Positions 33,731 to 45,470 are shown, counted from the stretch's first letter. The stretch: 64,000 nucleotides of DNA from Xanthostigma xanthostigma (GCA_963575645.1 OY754471.1:35286401-35350400), one strand, 5' to 3'. Notes: generated from the letters alone by a model not told the origin. Made by a program: numbers and translations.

Positions 33731-34842
33731 AAAATTATTTATAATAAATAATTTGTTACCTGAAAACTGGGGACATGCACCTATGTTATTTATATCTTAG
33801 GCATTCAACTAATTTTTTTAAGAGTTGGACTTTAATTATTGAAAAGGTGATTTTTAATTCCTGGTAAATGAGAACCTCACTGGAAATGCTCATTATTATC
33901 AAAAATAAATCATTATTGATTACCGATAAAATTTTAAAAACTGATTGTTTAATAGTTTAATGTAAAGATAATGTGAATATTCGAAAAACTACATTTTGAG
34001 GTGTAGTTTTAAGAAATATTACTTAAAAGTATTTGAAAATTGTCGAAACAACTGGCAAACCACCGTCAATTGTATTTCGTCTCTGTCAGATCCATTTTAA
34101 CATACTTTCGGCCCTTGTGGTGTAATACGAGTATACTATTTTAATTTTTGTTCCCTTCTCTTCAAGCCCCAAAACCTTCATTACTCGAAATCTCAACCAT
34201 CTATAGGTCGAAATAATCAGCCATTTCGGTACATATGACTCTATAACTCGATTTTTTTGGCATCTCCCTTGAAGTTCGACTTACAGAGGCTCTACTGTAT
34301 TTTATTTATTTTTTCTAGCGTTTGTGCACTTGATCCAAATACATATTTTCGTAAATGCAACTTCTACTTTGAAATTGTGAACGTAAAATAATTAGACAAA
34401 GGCATTTTGGAATTTATTTTGGTCGATTATGATTATTTATTATCAAATAACAGTAATTTTTCGTGGAAATTTGTAAAGTTATGTTTCGTTAGAATAACTT
34501 GCTATCCGACAGTGTATTTATATACTTCAATCTTCCGAAAAATAAGTTATCGCACTGTTTACTTTCATATTACAAATAAAGTAGAATGTTCTATAAACTA
34601 TACACGGGACAAATAAGCGAAGTATTGATTCAGTTAAGTTTTCTCGACATATTAGCTTTAATTTTGGCATTTGTTCTTATACGAAATATGTATAGTTTTT
34701 TTTCTGTTGTTGGCGCTGTTTCCTGTAGTCTGTGGTTGACTTTTGATAAAAAGATTAAAGTTTTACCATTCCAACCTACAAGTGGGGGATTGTACTAGTT
34801 TAGGTCAAAATTCACTTTTCAAAATTTTTCAATAAGTATTTT
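33731..34842. other. Intergenic, no gene seen
   Basis: AT-rich sequence. Two overlapping short frames at 34407-34798 have hydrophobic stretches, but no family, splice context or codon bias supports them. Confidence 0.3.
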
Positions 34843-35441
34843 TTTCAATAAATAAAATTATCGACCAATTTTTCAGACGAATATATTAACAAAAAATAAT
34901 AATTAATACATTAACGTTTCGGTCTGGATTTGGAACTTCTACAGAACTGATCTAGAAAATATAAAAATTAATTAATAACAATTTTTAATAAGTAGTCATG
35001 GATATGATTGGAAGTAGGTACCTAAAAAGAATGAAAAATTCATTAAAAACAAAAATTATTTCAAAATAATATTATATATGTGATAATTCAAAACTTAAAG
35101 GGAATTTTTTTTCAAGAACCAATTAGAAACTAATTATTAATTAATTGCACATACCGCTAGCGGTATGTGCTTTATTATCGCTTTGTGCGTCAGAGCTGAC
35201 TTTCGTTCATATAAGAAGTTATATCTAAGTTAATTTCACACGAAATCCATTCAAATTAAAGCTTTTTGAAAAGAGGAGATTCTGATCTATAAAACAGAAC
35301 CATTTTTAAATCAATTGGAGTTCATAAATATTATTTTTATATTTTTTAGATCAGTTCTGAAGAAGCTCCAAATCCGGACCGAAACGTTAATGTATTAATT
35401 ATTATTTTTTGTTAATATCGATAATTTTATTTATCGAAGAG
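34843..35441. mobile_element. Inverted-arm element with a nested palindrome
   Basis: The arms at 34843-34965 and about 35343-35441 are imperfect reverse complements ('cattaacgtttcggtc', 'ttgttaatat', 'ataattttatttat'). Between them lie a 22-base palindrome, 'cacataccgc' plus its complement (35149-35170), and part of the repeat seen inverted at 7785-7935. Confidence 0.55.
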
Positions 35442-36052
35442 TTATAATCAGACGTTAATCAAAGATTTAAATATTTTTTTTCATTTTGGAGTCCGAATCC
35501 AAAAAACATATTTTTGGAAAAACTCTGTACGCCTGTTAGTCTGTGAATACGATACGGATGAACGGATTGATACCAAATTGTGGGAGGATGTTTGATATGC
35601 AAATATGAAAAGCCCTATTGTTGTTGGGGAAAATCGACACATGCGCAAAAGAGATATATGCTATAATGTTGTTTTTTTTGTATGATAATGGTGTACTTTT
35701 CATAACGATTTATTATTCATTTTCAAGAAAGTTTCGTTAATTTTTTTTTCTAAACTTTATAGTTTCGGAAATATTTTGAAAAAAAAAATCAGCTGTTCTT
35801 TTGTTTTGTAGATCTGTCAGAAATAAACTAGTTAAGCATGCTTTGATTAATTTTTACATGACGTGGAACATATTATGTAGGTAACCATGGCAACTAATAG
35901 CAAATATCATATTGAATACTAGCCATTACCTGCGTCACCTCACGCGATATCAGAAATTTTATTTTCTTTATTTACACTACTATATCAAATGTCAACATTT
36001 TGATGTTGGAATGGTCTCGTCGCCCAATTGGATGGAATTTTTTATTTAGTAT
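35442..36052 (+). repeat. Dispersed repeat, uninterrupted copy
   Basis: 35530-35877 matches 1-350, and 35885-36050 matches 2930-3085. This is the reference for the empty site of the insertions at 361-2930. No ORF. Confidence 0.6.
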
Positions 36053-36552
36053 AGTTTTGCGGCAATTACTGTTAGGATTGTGTTGTAAAAGGCAAATATT
36101 ACCATGCGAATATTCTCGATAATTACCACAATATTTGTTTGCCTATATAGGCGAAATAGGTGTAATATCTAAAAAATTCAGTCAAATTACGGAAAGTTCG
36201 CGACCAGAAATAATTTACCAGTAATTTTACAGCACTATATTTTAGATATAAATATTATTATGAACAAAACTGAATCTTTATTTGTTTTGCTTATTATACA
36301 TTTTGTACGTATAGTTTTTTCGAAGAAAGTTTTGTTTATAAAATAATTTAATATTTTGTACGCCTTATAAAACCGTAATCATGACACACGAAATACTAAG
36401 TTTATTTTTCTGATATCTCGTAGCTTTGTTCCAACCTCTCTGAAAACGGTTATATTATCGTCACACTCATGCGCGGTAGATAAAGTGCATTCCAACCGGG
36501 ATATAAACGATTTTCTAACGGTCCTCTAACTGTTTAAGTCGAATTTGTAGGT
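36053..36552. other. Intergenic, no gene seen
   Basis: Nothing recognisable: AT-rich, no ORF with family similarity, no inverted repeats of note. Confidence 0.25.
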
Positions 36553-36911
36553 AATCAATTCAATTCAATTCAAAATTTATTAGTCAGAAACACAATTAAA
36601 ATTGTACAGACATTGTCAATAAAAAAGTGATACAAAATTATATAAATGATACAGAATTACAGTAAATTTGGATATATTTTTTTAAAACTTTGTGTCATAT
36701 TGCACATATAATATTCGTCAAAACTGTAAAATGGTTCTAAGATCAAAAATTGCTTTGTGAATTTTTTGAAATATTTAAAAGAAAGTCCTTTTATTTTCTC
36801 CGGTAAAAGGGTAAAAAGTTTATGTTCCATAAAGTCTGGGCTTTGCTGACAAATTTTTAAGCGGTGATACATCGTTTGTGGCCGCTTTCTAACCATACAT
36901 GGACTAAACAT
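36553..36911 (-). pseudogene. LINE reverse-transcriptase ORF 3' end (fragment)
   Basis: The minus frame reads HKLFTLLPEKIKGLSFKYFKKFTKQFLILEPFYSFDEY, the usual C-terminal end of ORF2 in jockey/CR1/L2-type non-LTR retrotransposons (compare ALPESIKN...FKNKLKEYLCEK in the element at 42.1 kb). Downstream on that strand is a short 3' UTR and an (AATTG)n-like tail at 36553-36570. It is strongly 5' truncated, so it is non-functional. Confidence 0.7.
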
Positions 36912-37002
36912 GAACCCAAAATAAAACCGCGAAAACTGACAGGCGCATTAAGTAGACCCAGAGCCGCCATACCTACGTCATTTCAGTACTGTTATGATTT
37001 TA

Positions 37003-37347
37003 TCAGTAATATATAAAGCTGAAGAGTTTATTTGTTTGTTTGGTTGAACGCGCTAATCTCAGGAACTACTGGTTCGAATTGAAAAAATTGTTTTTTGTTA
37101 GATAGCCCATTTATCGAGAAAGGCTATAGGCTATATAATATCACGCTACGACCAATAGGAGCGGAGCATCAATGAAAAATTGTGAATCAAAATTTGTACG
37201 TCCGACAAAAACTTTCGAACGGTAACTCCGATCATCATGAAATTTAGACACAACATTCATCTCGGTAAACTAAGATGAATGTGCGTACTCATGTCCTTCC
37301 CCCCATTCGTTCTTTTGCACCCGGTTGAAACCGGGCAGGACCGCTAG
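37003..37347 (+). mobile_element. Non-autonomous Helitron, compact copy
   Basis: A|TC at the 5' end, CTAG|T at the 3' end, and 'cacccggttgaaaccgggcag' before the end. It shares 'aaagctgaagagttta', 'gaactactggttcgaatt' and 'atagcccatttatcgagaaa' with the copies at 43.8, 54.8 and 60.2 kb, but lacks the tRNA-bearing insert of the last two. Confidence 0.85.
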
Positions 37348-37784
37348 TATACAATATTTAGTTAAGAACGTATACCAATTTGCTACCTTGAAAGTGGGGC
37401 TCTTTTAGAGATAACAGGTTTCAAAGGTATGCAATGGTAAACAAGCGTCTCCTTAAAAACGTCATCACAGTTTTTGTAAATAAATTTAACATTTATATTG
37501 ACACATTTTTCGTTTCATAACATTTTTTTTTATTTCATTTATTCTTCATAAATTTTTATATTATAAAGAACAATTTAATTTGAAGAGTTTTGGGTTTGAT
37601 AAAAAAATGAATTTCTATAATTATGTCGACTGGAAAAAAACATATACAGAAATCAGAAAAATCAACGACTTTTTTTATACTTACAGTAAAATTCAATTGT
37701 TTGGGAAATTATTTAAAGTGGGGCTACAGGCAAATATCACTCCAAAAAATACTTGTTGAATATTTGTAAAAATAACTAAAAAAT
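37348..37784. other. Intergenic, no gene seen
   Basis: AT-rich, nothing recognisable. Confidence 0.25.
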
Positions 37785-38039
37785 TGGTTGTCTGTAAAGT
37801 CGGTTTACGGACGATAGTTTTACGTGATAACGTATTCCGCTCGAATATCATATTTAATAATACATAACCTAAATTTTAGTAGCTGTCAAACTATATTTTT
37901 ACCGACTCTCTATCGCTTATACTGCGCTCTCGCTTGCACGCACAGGGTCAGGCGGAACGTTACACAGGCGGAACGCGTTACACTTTTTCGTGCGTGCAGC
38001 CGGTGTTTCATCAATTTATAACACGTTATCACGTCAAAA
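37785..38039 (+). mobile_element. Internally deleted copy of the 32.8-kb repeat
   Basis: It opens with 'ttggttgtctgtaaagtcgg' and closes with 'gttatcacgtcaaaaac', like the full copies. It keeps 'cacagggtcaggcggaacg' but has lost most of the middle. Confidence 0.7.
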
Positions 38040-38489
38040 ACTTTTTGCTTGTTCAGTATCATATCTGTGTGTTCCAACAGTACTTTCAAAGCGGGGGAGG
38101 CATATTTTTCATACGCATTTGATATATAAAACAATTAATGTTTAATTTTTTTATTGAAATTATATGGGGGCTCTGAACAGAGGTGAGTGGGGGGAGGGGT
38201 ATTAAACGGTTGTCCTTTTTTTACAACCCCTCACCGCAGGATGGAAGAGATGAACATAGAAGGGGTGGGGGTTGTTCAATTTTGAACAGCCGTTGAACAA
38301 TCCCTCCCCCACCCTCTAGTATTCTGAACCCAGAAATAATAATCATCAATTTCAATAAAACAAATAATTTTTTTCTAATACGTCGTGTATCGTGAAATAC
38401 ATATTTTGATGACAAAAATTTGCCTCCCTCGCCTTCAAAGTACTATTGGAATGCTTACAACTGACCTTGACCATTTTTGAGTGCTATTT
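38040..38489. other. Intergenic with small hairpin
   Basis: Two opposed copies of 'gggtgggggttgttcaa' and its complement (about 38261-38320) form a hairpin, possibly a small MITE. No gene. Confidence 0.35.
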
Positions 38490-38497
38490 GTTTAGAG

Positions 38498-38759
38498 CAG
38501 GCTTGTGCAAATGGCGGCCCGCGGGCCGGATCCGGCCCGCAGCGCAATTCTATCCGGCCCGCGAAGCATTTTAGAAAATTGTTAGAAATAATGGCACCTT
38601 TTTTTTTGGAAATAGAATGTGCGAATGCGGAAATATCATGTGAGGATAATTTTTTCAGCAAATTTTTGAGCCGCGGTGAAATTTTCGTCAGCCGTCCGGC
38701 CCGCGGTCAAATTTTAATCAGCTATGTGGCCCGCCGATCAAAAGATTTGCCCGCCCCTG
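38498..38759. mobile_element. hAT-type MITE (GC-rich)
   Basis: The termini are CAGGCTTGTGCAAAT and ATTTGCCCGCCCCTG, with flanking 8-mers GTTTAGAG and GTCTAGAG (7 of 8). Multiple 'cggcccgcg' blocks occur inside. Open frames through it on both strands are compositional. Confidence 0.8.
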
Positions 38760-38767
38760 GTCTAGAG

Positions 38768-39140
38768 CCTTACTTGTAAATAACATTGTTTGTATTGCAT
38801 TCTTATTATAAATTGTTTTCCTGTTGACAGGTAAACAAAAGTTTGATCTGGAATTTTACCAAGGTTTTCATATAAATCCTGAATTTGTTTCAGGAAAAAG
38901 TATTAATTATAATATTGTAATAATGATAACCACAGCCAAAAAATTTAGATATTTTATCGGTAAAATGCGCTGTGAATAATTGTCAGTAGCTTTTCAATGT
39001 CATCCGTTGCATCGGAAATGTTAACCACGCAAGCACAAACATTCAAACCAAATAAAATTTATCAACAAGTTTTTTTGATTGTTCCTAAATTTTGTTTAAA
39101 TCCTAGTACTACACGAAAAGTGGAATGCCGATCAACTTGA
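38768..39140. other. Intergenic, no gene seen
   Basis: Nothing recognisable apart from AT-rich sequence. Confidence 0.25.
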
Positions 39141-39144
39141 CCGG

Positions 39145-39505
39145 TAAAAAACCGCGCACACTTATCAAGCATGAACTAGCACACCGCGGAGCAGGAAAGC
39201 CTGTTCGTGTAGAGATACCCATGTTATTTAACGAAGTAGCGCACATTAGCCCAGCACCTGCAACCAGTAGCCAGCAACGACCGTCAGTCGGTCGCCTGTA
39301 AATTATTTCTCTCTATATAGCCGTGCTAGACCGATCTAATGTGTCAGTGATTTCTCGTTCGTAAACCGGCAATAAAAATTGCTAGTCCGCACTAGTTTGT
39401 GCTGATTCTTGCTGGTATAGTGTGTGACATTGTGCAAGTTATAGGTTTGCGCTCTCCTGGTCGTGCTGTTCCATGCTTGATAAGTGTGCGCGGTTTTTTA
39501 TCGAT
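39145..39505 (+). promoter_or_regulatory. GC-richer patch: TATA+Inr promoter inside inverted repeats
   Basis: TATATAG at 39314-39320 lies 32 bases before the A of a TCAGT initiator (A at 39346), the canonical arthropod core-promoter spacing on the + strand. The patch is bounded by inverted copies of 'aaaaaaccgcgcacacttat' (39147 and 39484, reverse). It could be a genuine promoter of an unseen exon-1 transcript, or the internal promoter of a foldback element. Downstream frames at 39399-39745 show no family. Confidence 0.45.
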
Positions 39506-40004
39506 TGTTCGCGTGAAAGAACTCGTCCGTCATGTCAAGTACAAAAATTTGAAAAAATATATATCTATTATAATTTTACTATTATAATTTTTACGCGTAA
39601 CATAATTTTTAATCCACGTTCACTGTTTCTATTTTCTTATTGCCAACCTTGTATGTCTAGGGTCCACGGAAATGCTGATAGTTTATCGTATAAAATTGTA
39701 CAAATAGTTGCAATTTCATTCAGTCTTAGTATCAGTGTATTTTAGATGGATGGTAGAGCGGTTTACATATTATGTCCTAAATATATTATGCTTGTCAATA
39801 TAAGAGAAATCAATATAATGCATTTCAAGGTTGAATTTGTATAACATTTTATTATACTTATGCGGGAACATTATTTATTACTTTTAATTACATTTAATTT
39901 GGAGAACTAAACTGTTATAAGAGAAATATATATACTGCTCACTACAAATAGTAAATAGTAGTGTAGGTACCTACACATTAAGCATATTAATACTAGTGAT
40001 GTGC
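39506..40004. other. Region downstream of the putative promoter
   Basis: Two overlapping open frames (to 39587 and 39745) could only be 5' ends of something spliced; no donor of quality is seen. AT-rich otherwise. Confidence 0.25.
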
Positions 40005-40135
40005 CGGATATCCGTATCCGCGGATATCCGAGGGAGAAGAAAGATCCGTATCCGTATCCGTTAGTTTTTTGGCGGATCTTTTACCTTATTAATTTTCATA
40101 GATGAAATTTTCTATATATATAGGTGATTAGATAA
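40005..40135. mobile_element. hAT-like element end (TAGTGATGTGCCGG)
   Basis: It matches 30295-30440 in reverse orientation, with repeated 'gatatccg' and 'ccgtatccg' motifs. No target duplication is seen. Confidence 0.5.
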
Positions 40136-41144
40136 TAATGAAAAACTGTTAAATTCCATTCAGATTATTTTTTATTTTTTTATATCGTATTTGGCACCTT
40201 TATATTGCAAACATTTATCGTAGTGAGTACCATACCAACAGTACATAACTCAAAGGTACTAAAGAACTATCTTTATAATGAGATAATGCATATCGATCTT
40301 TGGAAAGAGACAATCTGTTATGATCCTTCAGGCGAATTTTTTGAAAAAAAATTCCTGAAAAAACTTACAACCTTTTGAAAAAAATAATAAGTTACGTAAT
40401 ATCTCACGCGTAGGCGAAACTGTTTTTCAAAAAATTCGCCTGAAGGATCTGTAGTCTGATTCTTTGTCTTTCATTTGGCGTTTACCAGAACCCTCTAGCT
40501 TTAAAAATAGCGTCGGGAGAGCGCGAACCGTTTTTAGGCGAGGGGAAAAGATTTGAGATGAAGGGTGCAGGGGGTATTTACAGGGACGAATACTCTTAAC
40601 GTCGACCGGCAATTATCATCAATGATCACCTTATTAATAATACTACACTTTTGGTTTTTAGACTTGACAATTAATTCAAATCTCGACTGGTCTTATCATA
40701 TTGAAATAATAATAATAATACTGTATTTAACAAAAAAGACTACTAATGTTTGTTGAATCACTGCGCGGTGCCCGGTTAATAACAGCGTTCCTATAATCAT
40801 TTAGTGACACGCGTAAAATATATTCAAATATTGTAAAATTCGCGTAATAATGCGGGATATTACTCCAATCCGGGATATTTTCCGGAACACATATTAATGC
40901 GGAACACAGGGCTCTAATCCTGGACGGTTTGTCACCCTATATACTACTTATATAAATGTTTTGAAAAAAAAATAGAATATTTGGGTGACATTTTTTTTGA
41001 TCGATTCCATTTCCATCGAATAATTTTTTTCCTGTGTCAATTTAGCAACATATTATTATTCTTGATATTGACGATATATTCGTATGAACTGGACAAGTAT
41101 AAAAGACAGATTTACGGCTTCCAAAGACAGATTTACGGCTGCAA
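40136..41144. other. Intergenic with one small foldback
   Basis: The inverted pair 'gatccttcaggcgaattttt' (40322) and its complement (to 40450) forms a hairpin of about 130 bases. 'aaagacagatttacggct' is tandemly doubled at 41101-41140, just before the LINE junction. No gene. Confidence 0.4.
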
Positions 41145-42239
41145 TTTTTTTTTGATTTATCAAGAGCCTTTGATAGCCTAGATATTAAATTTCTTTTGAA
41201 TAAAATTGAAAAGCTGGGACTACGAGGTAATTGTGCCAGTTGGATTAATTCCTATTTATCTAAGAGGAGAGCAATAGTTAGTATAAGCGGAGTCAAATCC
41301 ACACCTGAAATATACGAGGAGGGGGTACAACAAGGGTCCATTTTGGGTCCGTTGCTCTTTTCACTGTTTGTGAATGATCTATGTAGTTTCGTCAATAACG
41401 ACTGCATAATACTTTATGCTGATGATGTAACCCTGGGAGTTTCATCTAAGTCCTTAGAAGAACTGAAAATCGAAGTCAGCTCACTCTGTAATTTGGTTTA
41501 TGACTGGTGCTACAGAAATAAGCTTATGTTAAATGCCGAAAAAACTAAGATAATGATCTTCAGAACTAAATCAGTGCCGAAGACCGCATTTGATATAAAT
41601 ATAAATTCCAAAAACATCCGTACTTCTGATGAATGTAGGTTTCTCGGAACCATATTGGACTATCAGTTGAATTGGACAAGTCAAGTAAATTCCGTAATAA
41701 CTCGGTTAAATAAAGTTTTCTTTATTATTAAACGTCTCAAAACATGCTGTAGTATTGACGTACTTCTGAATGTATATTACGCGTATGTATATTCTATATT
41801 AAATTATAACATCATTATTTGGGGTCAATCTACGGAAATCTCTAGAATATTTATCTTACAAAAACGCATTCTACGAATAATATTTAACTTACCTTACCGC
41901 GAATCAGTCAGATCGTACTTTCTTAATTACAAAATTCTTACTGTCCACGCAATTTTCGTGTACAGTAACATTATTTTTCTTAAGAAAAATCTGAATAAAT
42001 ACGAATTTACGCATAATATACACGACCGTTACACACGAAATAGAGATAATATTTACTTGACTCGTCACAATTACGTGAGGTTCGAAAAAAGTCCCTATTA
42101 TACTTCTGCTCATATGTATAATGCGCTCCCTGAGTCCATTAAAAATATAACACCTTTCAATAAGTTTAAAAATAAATTAAAAGAATATTTGTGCGAAAAA
42201 CTACTGTACACTTTAAATGATTATTATGCTATGTCTTAA
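41145..42239 (+). pseudogene. LINE ORF2 remnant: reverse transcriptase, 5' truncated
   Basis: One frame stays open for about 365 codons from 41145. It begins within RT motif A (FFFDLSRAFDSLD), passes motif B (GVQQGSILGPLLFSLFVNDL) and motif C (YADDVTL, the catalytic Asp pair), then the thumb-like FLGTILDYQLNW region. It ends with the typical C-terminal block TRNRDNIYL...FEKSPYYTSAHMYNALPESIKN...KLKEYLCEKLL. Endonuclease and RT motifs 1-3 are missing, so the copy is dead on arrival. The open frame suggests it is young. It belongs to the jockey/CR1/L2 group of non-LTR elements; the clade is not resolved. An (ATT)n tail follows at about 42286-42314. Confidence 0.92.
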
Positions 42240-42314
42240 CTAGTAACTACCCTGACCATGTACAAACGATTGTTTTTATGTACAATAAAAAATTATTATT
42301 ATTATTATTATTAT
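42240..42314 (+). repeat. LINE 3' UTR and (ATT)n tail
   Basis: A short 3' UTR with AATAAA (42281) leads into about nine ATT units, a common 3' end of this LINE group. Confidence 0.8.
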
Positions 42315-43345
42315 ACCTATTTAGATACAATAATTATTTTATAAATAAAAAAAATGTGTATTGCATAAACTATCTGCACTCTGCAGTCTGCAGAACTGTA
42401 ACCTCTGTAATTATTTTGTGTTATTTCCTATTGACGATAGCATAATTGACCCTCGCGTCGCGTCGTTGAATTAAATATTTCAACTGAAGGCTGCAGGATT
42501 AATATTATAGGTTTGTTCCAACGCGCAGCTTGTTTACCGTACGCGGATTTGTTTATAGTCGATTTCATACGCAAGTGCTAATAATTTGACTGTTCGTCAA
42601 TCGTTACGCCAGAACAGTATTTTCCAAAGTGAACGTTATCGCCTCCATGTGGGCACGTATAGTACGCGCCACGGATCTAAAAGGTTCGGAAGTTAGTCAC
42701 AAACAACGTTGCAAAGGCACATTTTAGAGCCGTTGATACTCCCACCACCTCCCAGCTACCTGCACGGAACGTGCGCTTGTCGGTGATTGGCCGTGATCGC
42801 TCGATGCCTTTGTCACTTGTCGCTTTCCTGCAGCTTTAAAGTACAGTCGAGTACGCTATTGTCAAGTTGTTATTACTATATATGTTAGTTTTGTTGAGTT
42901 GCGAGTTTGTAGTTTTTCAACAGACTGTACAAGCGCAAGCCTGCATTCGCATCTAACTTCCGAGCCTTTTAGATTCGGGGTGCGTATTATACAAAGTAAC
43001 AGTTCTAATACAAAACAAGCGCCCGCCAACGGTTCGTTTATACAGTCGTATACTGGAACATTTATTAAAATACAATTATGAGAACTGTCGAATACAGCAC
43101 GGTACGACCGCTAGGCTATCAGATATAACCGCGGTATACAGTACAGTTCGGGTAGTCCATCGGAACTCGTTACAGTTATACACTTTATAAATTGACCGCG
43201 ATCTATGTCGATGTATGGGGACAACAGTTTTCCAACGGCTAGGCGGGAAAAATCTTCGAGACTTGAGTCCCGTGATGGAAGAACTATTTACATACTTACC
43301 TACAAGTTTGTACTGAACCATCGGTGCGCGAGTCCGACTCGCACT
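42315..43345. other. GC-richer unassigned block with inverted repeats
   Basis: 'ggatctaaaaggttcggaag' (42673) and its imperfect complement (to 42977) face each other, which suggests a foldback element. At 43300-43321 on the minus strand, an ATG with seven codons abuts a perfect GTAAGT donor. 'gcgagtccgactcgcactt' follows at 43328. Compositionally distinct from its neighbours. No gene is proven. Confidence 0.35.
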
Positions 43346-43752
43346 TGGTCGGAAGTCACTTCATAATACGTATTCTACCTTTGAAAAGAAGTTGAATAGA
43401 CGAACAGATCAAACAAAAAGTATTGATTTTTTTATTGCAGACTAAATTCTAATAAAATCTAAGTTCTAAGTAGGCGATTTTGTAACAGATTCTGAGTAAT
43501 GTTTTTTTTTTTTTTTTGTTAATACATTGTAATAAATTCCTATGTCGATAGCATATGAAATTTAAACATTCATGCACCTTCTTTTGTTTTTCCCAGTATT
43601 TTAGTTATTTCGGTGTTTGTTGATAATTCGGTTAAATGCTATTAGTACAAAAAAAGTTCAACATTTCCTACAAAGTGTAACTTTTCCGCTTCGGAAGTAG
43701 TTTAAAAATATTCATATGCATTATGTATAATTAATAATTATATACTATATTA
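43346..43752. other. Intergenic, no gene seen
   Basis: AT-rich sequence with a T-run at 43502-43518. No feature. Confidence 0.25.
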
Positions 43753-44078
43753 GTAGTCCCGCCCGGTGCAAAAGAACGAATGGGGGGCATGAGTACGCAC
43801 ATTCATCTTAGTTTACCTAGATGAATGTCGTGTCCAAATTTCACGGTGATCGAAGTTACTGTTCAAAAGTTTTTGTCGGACGGACAAATTTTGTGTTACA
43901 TTTTGCATATTTTTCATTAATGCTCCGCTCCTATTGGTCGTAGCGTGATATTATATAGCCTATAGCCTTCCTCGATAAATGAGCTATCCAACAAAAAAAA
44001 TTTCAATTCGAACCAGTAGTTCCTGAGATTAGCGCGTTCAACCAAACAAACAAACTCTTTAGCTTTATAAGTATACTT
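43753..44078 (-). mobile_element. Helitron copy without tRNA insert, degenerate ends
   Basis: It aligns in reverse with 37003-37347 and with the outer parts of 54774-55377 and 60183-60798. The terminal CTAG is changed here to 'agtagt'. It runs directly from 'agtttttgtcgg' into the tail sequence with no insert. Confidence 0.7.
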
Positions 44079-44755
44079 CTATACAAATATCTATATAAAA
44101 TCGTAACGTGTTTAAAGGCAGCTGGATATTCCTTCCTTCTCCTGCGACTATCGTAATGTAGGTATGTTACATTATATATATTGTAGCCTATTCTAAATAT
44201 TTACACGGTTCTGAAAAGCGTTTTTTAAATAAAAAAGAACTTTCTAATTCTTCTTATACTTTCGTTATTCATATTTCATAGGAATTGTGATTTTTTGAAG
44301 GAAACTTTGTTGAAAGATTTTTACCACTTTTAAACCACAGTATATTTTTCGATGAACAAAAGTTCCATTTTGTATGACGTGTACTCGTATAAGTATTTGG
44401 TTGAGACTACTGAGTATCGTAAACGCAATTTAAATTATTAATTACAATTGTTTATTAATCTATCATTTTTATGTGATGTTTTAACATTTTTTACCAATTT
44501 TAGAAAAATCCGGAACATTGATATTCCCTAACATTAGCAATAAATAGATATTACCGTCATTAAATTGTTTTTCTTATTATAAGTAGGTACTAGATATCTA
44601 GTAATCAACAGTTGGCTGCTCTTCAACCAATGAAATGAAACTTCAACACTATCGAGACTATATCCAAATAATCAAATCTTTGATTAACGTCTGATTAGAA
44701 CTCTTCAATAAATAAAATTATCGATAATTTTATTTATTGAATATATCCAAATAAG
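44079..44755. repeat. Intergenic with small palindrome
   Basis: 44706-44742 contains 'tcaataaataaaattatcga' and its inverse. Related sequence occurs at 34843, 35420 and 61305-61350 next to 'aatctttgattaacgtctga', marking a dispersed small element. No gene in the rest. Confidence 0.4.
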
Positions 44756-45043
44756 TTATAGAAATAAGATGCGAGCTTTTGACACATTCACAGACGCTGC
44801 TTCGCGTGTCATTGTTTCCCATCGCGGTTGCAAATTTTCAAAAATGTTAGCTTTGTTTGTCGAAGAGCCCAATAAGAATTTCCCTATATCATGGCTGGCG
44901 CTGTTCTGCTTGGAAACTTCGAAAGGGCGTAGCATAGCGAACGAGTTGTCATGTTTTACTGGTATGAGATCGGAGTATAGATATTCAGATATTAAGCTTA
45001 ATACCTGATTTTCAGTAAACGCTATCTTGCAGCTCAAAAGCAC
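44756..45043 (-). CDS. Unrecognised open frame, possible exon or captured fragment
   Basis: Ninety-five codons, continuing slightly upstream of the first ATG. The composition is varied and protein-like, unlike the low-complexity frames elsewhere. The product includes ENQVLSLISEYLYSDLIPVK, then MLRPFEVSKQNSASHDIGKF and ENLQPRWETMTREAASVNV. I recognise no family. 'LISEYL' loosely recalls a LisH-type helix, but that is not evidence. The stretch is GC-richer than its flanks, which are a small palindrome (44706-44742) and a Helitron (45067-45470). It could therefore be a gene piece carried or trapped by mobile DNA. An overlapping + strand frame is the shadow. Confidence 0.35.
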   Translation of the reverse strand: MLLSCKIAFTENQVLSLISEYLYSDLIPVKHDNSFAMLRPFEVSKQNSASHDIGKFLLGSSTNKANIFENLQPRWETMTREAASVNVSKARILFL

Positions 45044-45066
45044 TTTTTACTATAGAATATAGATAA

Positions 45067-45470
45067 TCTATTATATACAAGCGAAATACCATTCGCTGAC
45101 TGACTGACATATTCATCAATAGATCTTCAAAACTATACGCCCTATTGACTTGGAAATTTGGCATAGCTACTCATTTCTCGACGTATAAGCACTCACTAAG
45201 AACGGTTTTTATGCAAATCCTATCCAAAACGAATTTTTCAACACATGTACTATGGGTGTGAGTTGGTGTGGGTGTGGATGGTTGCGTAGATGGGAAGGCC
45301 ATTATAATATTTGCAGAGAAAGACAGAAAGATAGAGTATATGTGATGGTAGGTGAAAAATTTGTTTTGGATACGATTTGCATAAAATCCGTTCTTAATCC
45401 TTAGTAACTATTCCAAATAATGGGAATACATCTGTGTTTCGTCTCAATCACTTGCCAAGTCATGGGCTAG
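45067..45470 (+). mobile_element. Non-autonomous Helitron
   Basis: Starts A|TCTATTATATACAAGCG, ends gggCTAG|T. The interior 'ctgactgactgacat' and 'acttggaaatttggcat' ties it to the 17.7- and 61.9-kb family. No ORF. Confidence 0.8.

Noticed and set aside
38477-38779. 100-codon ORF
   Set aside because: It spans a GC-rich hAT MITE with a target duplication; the reading frame is compositional.
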